Shown: one piece after another, positions 6,066 through 9,266 of the stretch
Layout: each line of letters starts with the position of its first letter
Numbering within the stretch: position 1 is the stretch's first letter
From: Nitriliruptoraceae bacterium
Lineage (GTDB): Bacteria > Actinomycetota > Nitriliruptoria > Nitriliruptorales > Nitriliruptoraceae
Length of the DNA stretch: 9,266 bases
NCBI GenBank assembly: GCA_007118045.1
Contig: SKTG01000248.1
Span: forward strand, 1 to 9,266
Direction: 5' to 3'
Notes under the pieces: generated by a model
The model's database searches: none
Told to the model about the DNA's origin: nothing
The model's input: only the letters and a program-made list of their open reading frames with translations
Program-made: the position numbers and the translations under genes

Positions 6066-7087
6066 TGACGGGAGGCCCCATCGCGGTGGCCGGCGTCACC
6101 GTCGAGCCGGGCGAGCGACGCGATCTCGCTCCGTCCGCCTCCGAGTCCTACACCGGCGACCGCACCACCTTGCCGCTGGCCGCCATCAACGGCGCGGAGG
6201 ACGGGCCGCGGCTGTTCGTCACCGCGGCCGTCCACGGGGACGAACTCAACGGCATCGAGACCTGTCGGCGCCTGCTCGATCGCCTGGATCCCGCCGAGGT
6301 GCGAGGCGCCGTCGTGGTCGTCCCGATCGTGAACGTGCTGGGCGTGCAGATCGGCTCCCGGTACCTACCCGACCGACGTGATCTCAACCGGGCGTTCCCC
6401 GGGTCGCACTCGGGTTCGATGGCCGCGCGCATCGCCCGGCTGGTCAGCGACGAGGTGATCGGTCAGAGCGATGCCGGCATCGACCTGCACACGGCCGCGA
6501 ACAACCGCACGAACGTGTCGCAGGTGCGGGTGGCCGTGGACGACGAGGTGGCGCAGAACCTCGCGGTCGCCTTCGGCGCCCCGTTCGTCCTGACCGCGAA
6601 GCTCCGGCCGGGCTCGTTGCGGGCAGCCGCGAACGAGCGCGGGGTGCCGGTGCTGACCTTCGAGGGCGGGCAGCCGCTGCGCTTCGACGAGGACGCGATC
6701 GACGTCGCGTTGCGGGGCTCGCTGCGCGTGATGCAGCGCCTCGACATGATCGACGAGGCTCCGGACCCGGCGCATCAGGCGCCGATGGTGCTCAACGAGT
6801 CCCGCTGGCTCCGGGCCGACCGCGGTGGCCTGCTCGAACTGCACTGCGGTATCGGTGACCGCATCGTCGCGGGGCAGCCGCTGTGGACCACGACCAGCCC
6901 CCTCGGCGCGGAGCGCGCGAGCGTCGATGCGACCGAGGAGGGCTACGTGATCGGGGCGACGACCCTGCCGCTGGTCCAGCCCGGACAGGCGTTGCTGCAC
7001 GTCGCACTGCCCGGGGACCGGCTCCCGGCCGAGGACGACCCCACCGACGAGGAGGACGACGACCCGGACGTCCTCGACGACTGGTGA
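6065..7087 (+). CDS. Succinylglutamate desuccinylase/aspartoacylase family zinc hydrolase
   Basis: This 340-aa protein belongs to the M14-like AstE/ASPA family of zinc amidases, which remove acyl groups from N-acyl amino acids or related small molecules. Zinc ligands are visible as VHGDE (His57, Glu60) and DLHT (His142). The substrate-binding DLNRAFPG lies at 106-113, and FEGG at 199-202 supplies Glu200 as the likely catalytic glutamate. Residues about 240-316 form the beta-barrel C-terminal domain usual in the family (ADRGGLLELHCGIGDRIVAG near 251-270). The last 19 residues are almost all acidic. It is unlikely to be a true AstE, since no other arginine succinyltransferase pathway gene is nearby. 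The ATG start overlaps the preceding stop by one base, with GGAG nine bases upstream inside that gene. Partnering with the RimB-like protein suggests a shared, unidentified substrate. The family is clear; the reaction is not. Confidence 0.9.
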   Translation: MTGGPIAVAGVTVEPGERRDLAPSASESYTGDRTTLPLAAINGAEDGPRLFVTAAVHGDELNGIETCRRLLDRLDPAEVRGAVVVVPIVNVLGVQIGSRYLPDRRDLNRAFPGSHSGSMAARIARLVSDEVIGQSDAGIDLHTAANNRTNVSQVRVAVDDEVAQNLAVAFGAPFVLTAKLRPGSLRAAANERGVPVLTFEGGQPLRFDEDAIDVALRGSLRVMQRLDMIDEAPDPAHQAPMVLNESRWLRADRGGLLELHCGIGDRIVAGQPLWTTTSPLGAERASVDATEEGYVIGATTLPLVQPGQALLHVALPGDRLPAEDDPTDEEDDDPDVLDDW

Positions 7088-7089
7088 TC

Positions 7090-7128
7090 CGGTCGCGAGG
7101 CCGGAGCCCGGCCGCGATCACGCGACCG
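7090..7128. terminator. Nested hairpin between convergent genes, possible two-way terminator
   Basis: Two nested inverted repeats fill most of the 53-base gap between the converging aspartoacylase-like and SSB-like genes. The outer stem is CGGTCGCG (7090-7097) with CGCGACCG (7121-7128). The inner stem is GGCCGG (7099-7104) with CCGGCC (7108-7113) around a three-base loop. The symmetry and position fit a bidirectional terminator. There is no U-run on either side, which is common in high-GC actinobacteria. Confidence 0.6.
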
Positions 7129-7140
7129 CTGAACGGCTCC

Positions 7141-7551
7141 TCAGGGGACCGTCGACCGGCTGTCACGGGACGTCGACCGGCGATCGTTGCCGTCTCCGAC
7201 GTCGGTGACCTCGGCGGCGTCCACCTCCACCCGGCTGCGCCGGGCGCCTCCCGCTTCCCACCAACGTCGTCGGAGCCGACCGCTCACCCGTACGTGGTGC
7301 CCCTCGTTCAGCCCGACCACCTTGGCCAGGTCGCGCCGGCCGACCGGTTGGGTCGTCCGCCGCCTGCCGGGCGCGGGTGCCGGCCCGAACTGCACGGGCA
7401 GCGCGTCCGTGCCCCCGTCGGTCCGCTGCACGACCACGGTGAGCGCCGCGATCTCGTCGCCCGACGGCAACGTCCGTCGCTCCACCGAAGCGCTGAGCCG
7501 CCCCACCAACGTCACCTCGTTGACCTCGTTGACCTCGTTGACCTCGTCCAT
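7141..7551 (-). CDS. SSB-like OB-fold protein with repeated N-terminus
   Basis: The 136-aa protein resembles single-stranded DNA-binding proteins. NEVTLVGRLSASVERRTLPSG (11-31) matches the first OB-fold strands, with the usual Asn-x-Val-x-Leu-x-Gly-Arg-Leu. VRVSGRLRRRWWEAGGARRSRVEV (87-110) matches the strand and arm after the central helix. The middle, which in true SSB contains a VxxWG segment, is replaced by VQFGPAPAPGRRRTTQPVGRR (53-73), rich in Pro and Arg. The C-terminus is a short Arg/Ser tail and lacks the acidic DDDIPF-type tip that recruits repair proteins. It is therefore probably a secondary, actinobacterial SSB-like paralogue rather than the main SSB. The ATG at 7549-7551 has a weak GGGCGG site; residues 2-13 are repeats of Val-Asn-Glu. 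It is divergent from the hydrolase gene, with 119 bases between starts. DNA binding is inferred. Confidence 0.75.
   Translation of the reverse strand: MDEVNEVNEVNEVTLVGRLSASVERRTLPSGDEIAALTVVVQRTDGGTDALPVQFGPAPAPGRRRTTQPVGRRDLAKVVGLNEGHHVRVSGRLRRRWWEAGGARRSRVEVDAAEVTDVGDGNDRRSTSRDSRSTVP
7512..7547. repeat. 9-bp tandem repeats at the start of the SSB-like gene
   Basis: Three perfect 9-base units (plus-strand form TGACCTCGT, 7521-7547) and a fourth with one mismatch (TCACCTCGT, 7512-7520) encode repeated Asn-Glu-Val just after the start codon. On the coding strand each unit contains GAGGT, which resembles a ribosome binding site. Confidence 0.9.
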
Positions 7552-7670
7552 CGTCCCGCCCGTTCCGCATGTCTCGACCGTCGTCGCGTCCACCGGTGGG
7601 ACCGTACGAGGCGCCGGTGGCGAGGAGCCGACTAGCGTCGTGCCGGTTGTGGACGAGCGAGGGGAACCCG
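7552..7670. promoter_or_regulatory. Divergent gap between SSB-like and MBL hydrolase genes
   Basis: The 119 bases must serve both genes. TAGCGT at 7632-7637 (plus) and TACGGT at 7601-7606 (minus) fit the loose TAnnnT -10 pattern, without clear -35 elements. The TAGCGTCG core also occurs at 3945-3952 before the SCP2-like gene. Support for either as a promoter is weak. Confidence 0.25.
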
Positions 7671-8876
7671 GTGGGCGAGCAGCAACGAGCATCGCGAAGC
7701 GAGGGAACGGGTGGGCGGCGACGGCCCTCGGAGGACGAAGCAGCGGCCACCCAGCCGCACGCGGATGGCGAGCAGCAGCCCGCTGGCGACCAGCTGGCGG
7801 ACGCCGACCAGCAGCCGGGCCCCGGCCGGCAGGCAGCCGGCGAGCAGCGCCCAGGCGGCGAGCAACCCGTGGGCGGCGATCAGCGGACGGACGGGGGCAG
7901 CGCCCCACCACCGGTCACCCGCTTCGAGGACGGCGTGATCGCCATCGACACGCTGACCGGAGGCCTGACCAGCGTCACCGCCGGGTACCTGCTCCCGGCC
8001 GCACGGCCGACCCTGATCGAGTGCGGTCCCGCCCTGACGGTCGAGGCGGTGCTGCAGGCCCTGGACGCCCTGGGGCTCGGTCCGCAGGACCTCGCCTACC
8101 TCGTGGTCACCCACATCCATCTCGACCACGCCGGTGGGGCGGGGGACGTCGCCGCGGCGTTCCCCGATGCGACCGTGATCGTCTCCGACCTGGGGGCTCG
8201 ACACCTGCACGATCCGGAGAAGCTGAACGCGTCGTCACGCCGGGTGTACGGCCCCCTGTTCGACACCGTCTACGGCCCCTGTACCCCGATCGAGGCCGGC
8301 CGGGTCCACGGCGTCACGGACGGGAACACGCTCGACCTCGGCGGCGGGCGGCGGCTGGAGCTGTTGCACACCCCCGGGCACGCCAAGCACCACATCGGCG
8401 TGTTCGATCCCACGATCGGTGCCGTGTTCACGGGGGACTCGATCGGCGTGAAGCTGCCGGGCATGCACCGCATCCGTCCCGCGACGCCGCCGGCGGACTT
8501 CCACCTCGAGGCCTCGCTGGACTCGATCTCGCGGTACCGGGAGCGTTCGCCGGAGCGGCTCTACCTGGCGCACTACGGCCCGATCGACGAGCCCGACGAC
8601 GCCCTGGCCGAGGCCGCGGACCAGCTGCGAGCCTGGACCGACGTAGCCGAGGAGGCCTACCGGGAGGCACTCTCCGCGGGGGGCGGCGCCGACCACGAGC
8701 TCCAACACGTGGCGGAGACCTTGCAGCAACGCTTCGCCACCGAACTCGACCCGGGGCTCGAGGACGAGGAGTCGATCCAGCGCGTCGAGCTGCTCAACGA
8801 CACCCGTTCCAACGCCGCGGGACTGCTCCGCTACCTCCAGCGCCGCGACGCCGGCACCCTGACCCCGCTCGGCTGA
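7671..8876 (+). CDS. Metallo-beta-lactamase-fold metallo-hydrolase
   Basis: From the chosen start the protein is 401 aa. Residues about 10-80 are a low-complexity Gln/Gly/Pro/Asp-rich linker with degenerate Gly-Glu-Gln units. The MBL domain follows (about 85-310). It has THIHLDHAGG (147-156; metal ligands His148, His150, Asp152, His153), TPGHA with His237, FTGDS with Asp256 and LAHYGP with His301, so the full di-metal site is intact. A helical Glu/Arg-rich C-terminal region (about 311-401) with DTRSNAAGLLRYLQRRDAG near the end follows; this architecture is common in uncharacterised actinobacterial hydrolases. Likely chemistry is hydrolysis of a thioester, lactone or similar bond, but the substrate cannot be read from sequence. 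I prefer the GTG at 7671 because GAGGGG sits six bases before it; the frame extends to an ATG at 7569 but that would add a Pro/Arg/Ser-rich non-coding-like stretch and lacks a ribosome site. Confidence 0.9.
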   Translation: MGEQQRASRSEGTGGRRRPSEDEAAATQPHADGEQQPAGDQLADADQQPGPGRQAAGEQRPGGEQPVGGDQRTDGGSAPPPVTRFEDGVIAIDTLTGGLTSVTAGYLLPAARPTLIECGPALTVEAVLQALDALGLGPQDLAYLVVTHIHLDHAGGAGDVAAAFPDATVIVSDLGARHLHDPEKLNASSRRVYGPLFDTVYGPCTPIEAGRVHGVTDGNTLDLGGGRRLELLHTPGHAKHHIGVFDPTIGAVFTGDSIGVKLPGMHRIRPATPPADFHLEASLDSISRYRERSPERLYLAHYGPIDEPDDALAEAADQLRAWTDVAEEAYREALSAGGGADHELQHVAETLQQRFATELDPGLEDEESIQRVELLNDTRSNAAGLLRYLQRRDAGTLTPLG

Positions 8877-8883
8877 GCCGGCT

Positions 8884-8905
8884 GGTCGCGGATCGGCGAG
8901 CGACC
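8884..8905. terminator. Weak inverted repeat after the MBL hydrolase gene
   Basis: GGTCGC (8884-8889) pairs with GCGACC (8900-8905) across a 10-base loop, eight bases after the hydrolase stop. The arms repeat those of the hairpin at 7090-7128. The gap separates convergent genes, so a terminator is plausible, but the stem is short and has no U-run. Confidence 0.35.
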
Positions 8906-8975
8906 GCAGCGTCTGGGCGGTCCCACCCGTCGCGGGCCCGGGCTTGCACGACCGGGGCTCCGTACGGCCGAGGCG

Positions 8976-9266
8976 TCAGCCGTGGAGCTCACGCGCCAAC
9001 TCGAGGCGCTCCTGCGCATCCAGGAACGCGGGATCGACGGCCACGATCGAGCCCAGCTGGCGCACCAGCTCCTCGTGGTCACCGGCCGCCTCGGCCAGGT
9101 CGGCGGCGAGGTAGCGCACCCGCAGGTCGTGCTCCGCATCGCCGGACCGGGGGCGTTCCAGGAACCGTCGCAGCACCGCCCGGCCGGCGCCGACGTTGCC
9201 GGCGTCCGCCAGCGCCGCGGCCCAGACGATGACCGCTTCCGCCCGGCGGTCCTCGGGTGCCTGTTC
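8976..9266 (-). CDS. C-terminal part of a helical, probably TPR-like protein (start beyond right edge)
   Basis: Ninety-six residues are visible, open to the window edge, so the N-terminus is missing. The sequence is entirely helical, Ala/Leu/Glu/Arg-rich, with alternating patterns such as AVIVWAAALADAGNVGAGRAV (11-31), LRVRYLAADLAEAAGDHEELV (49-69) and VDPAFLDAQERLELARELHG (77-96). The roughly 35-residue spacing of Ala-Asp/Ala-Gly turn motifs and the VDPAFLDA segment resemble tetratricopeptide repeats, which mediate protein contacts. The assignment is by pattern only. A GTG at 9174-9176 could in principle start a 66-residue protein, but the frame upstream reads as coding (Trp, Ile, Val in helical order), so the longer product is preferred. 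It converges on the MBL hydrolase gene. Confidence 0.65.
   Translation of the reverse strand, partial: EQAPEDRRAEAVIVWAAALADAGNVGAGRAVLRRFLERPRSGDAEHDLRVRYLAADLAEAAGDHEELVRQLGSIVAVDPAFLDAQERLELARELHG

Noticed and set aside
7569..7670. ATG at 7569 as the start of the MBL hydrolase
   Set aside because: No ribosome site precedes it, it lies only 17 bases from the divergent SSB-like start, and the added residues look non-coding. GTG at 7671 has GAGGGG at the right distance.
7187..9232. Plus-strand open frame of 681 codons over the SSB-like and MBL genes
   Set aside because: It is Arg/Pro/Gly-rich, out of frame with the MBL hydrolase, and has no ribosome site or motif.

Overview
The window is gene-dense, very GC-rich DNA with frequent GTG starts and purine-rich ribosome binding sites. 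It most likely comes from an actinobacterial chromosome. The block recN, nadK, tlyA with a small gene upstream of tlyA is a familiar actinobacterial arrangement. Acidic insertions and tails in several proteins (positions 5571-7087), together with a RimB-like/aspartoacylase-like pair, would suit a salt-tolerant, deep-branching actinobacterium such as a Nitriliruptoria/Euzebya relative. That placement is an inference, not a match.

Left part (1-3891, all minus strand): a five-gene run read right to left. It begins with a phasin-like protein carrying a long lysine-rich repeat tail (3891-3211). Next is a small 89-aa protein coupled to it by a 4-base overlap (3214-2945), then the S4-domain rRNA methyltransferase TlyA (2863-2006), NAD kinase (1953-1087), and the N-terminal half of the DNA repair ATPase RecN (909 to the left edge). 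Spacing suggests tlyA and nadK share a message. recN sits after a 177-base gap and may have its own promoter.

Middle (4151-7087, plus strand): a compact SCP2-like lipid-carrier domain protein (4151-4486) is divergent from the phasin gene and followed after 43 bases by a rhomboid intramembrane serine protease (4530-5342). After a 228-base gap with a 13-base triple repeat and a perfect 8-bp hairpin come two translationally coupled genes. One is a RimB-like (PF05618) aspartic-protease-fold protein with an LDTGA motif (5571-6065). The other is a zinc carboxypeptidase-like succinylglutamate desuccinylase/aspartoacylase-family protein (6065-7087). The RimK-type ATP-grasp ligase that often accompanies such genes is not in the window.

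Right part: a nested hairpin lies between the convergent aspartoacylase-like gene and an SSB-like OB-fold gene (7551-7141, minus). The SSB-like gene has an N-terminus built of repeated Val-Asn-Glu units. It is divergent from a metallo-beta-lactamase-fold hydrolase with a Gln/Gly/Pro-rich N-terminal linker (7671-8876, plus). The window ends in the C-terminal part of a helical, probably TPR-like protein (9266-8976, minus). I see no rRNA, tRNA, CRISPR array, insertion sequence or phage gene. No stretch of more than 300 bases lacks a gene.
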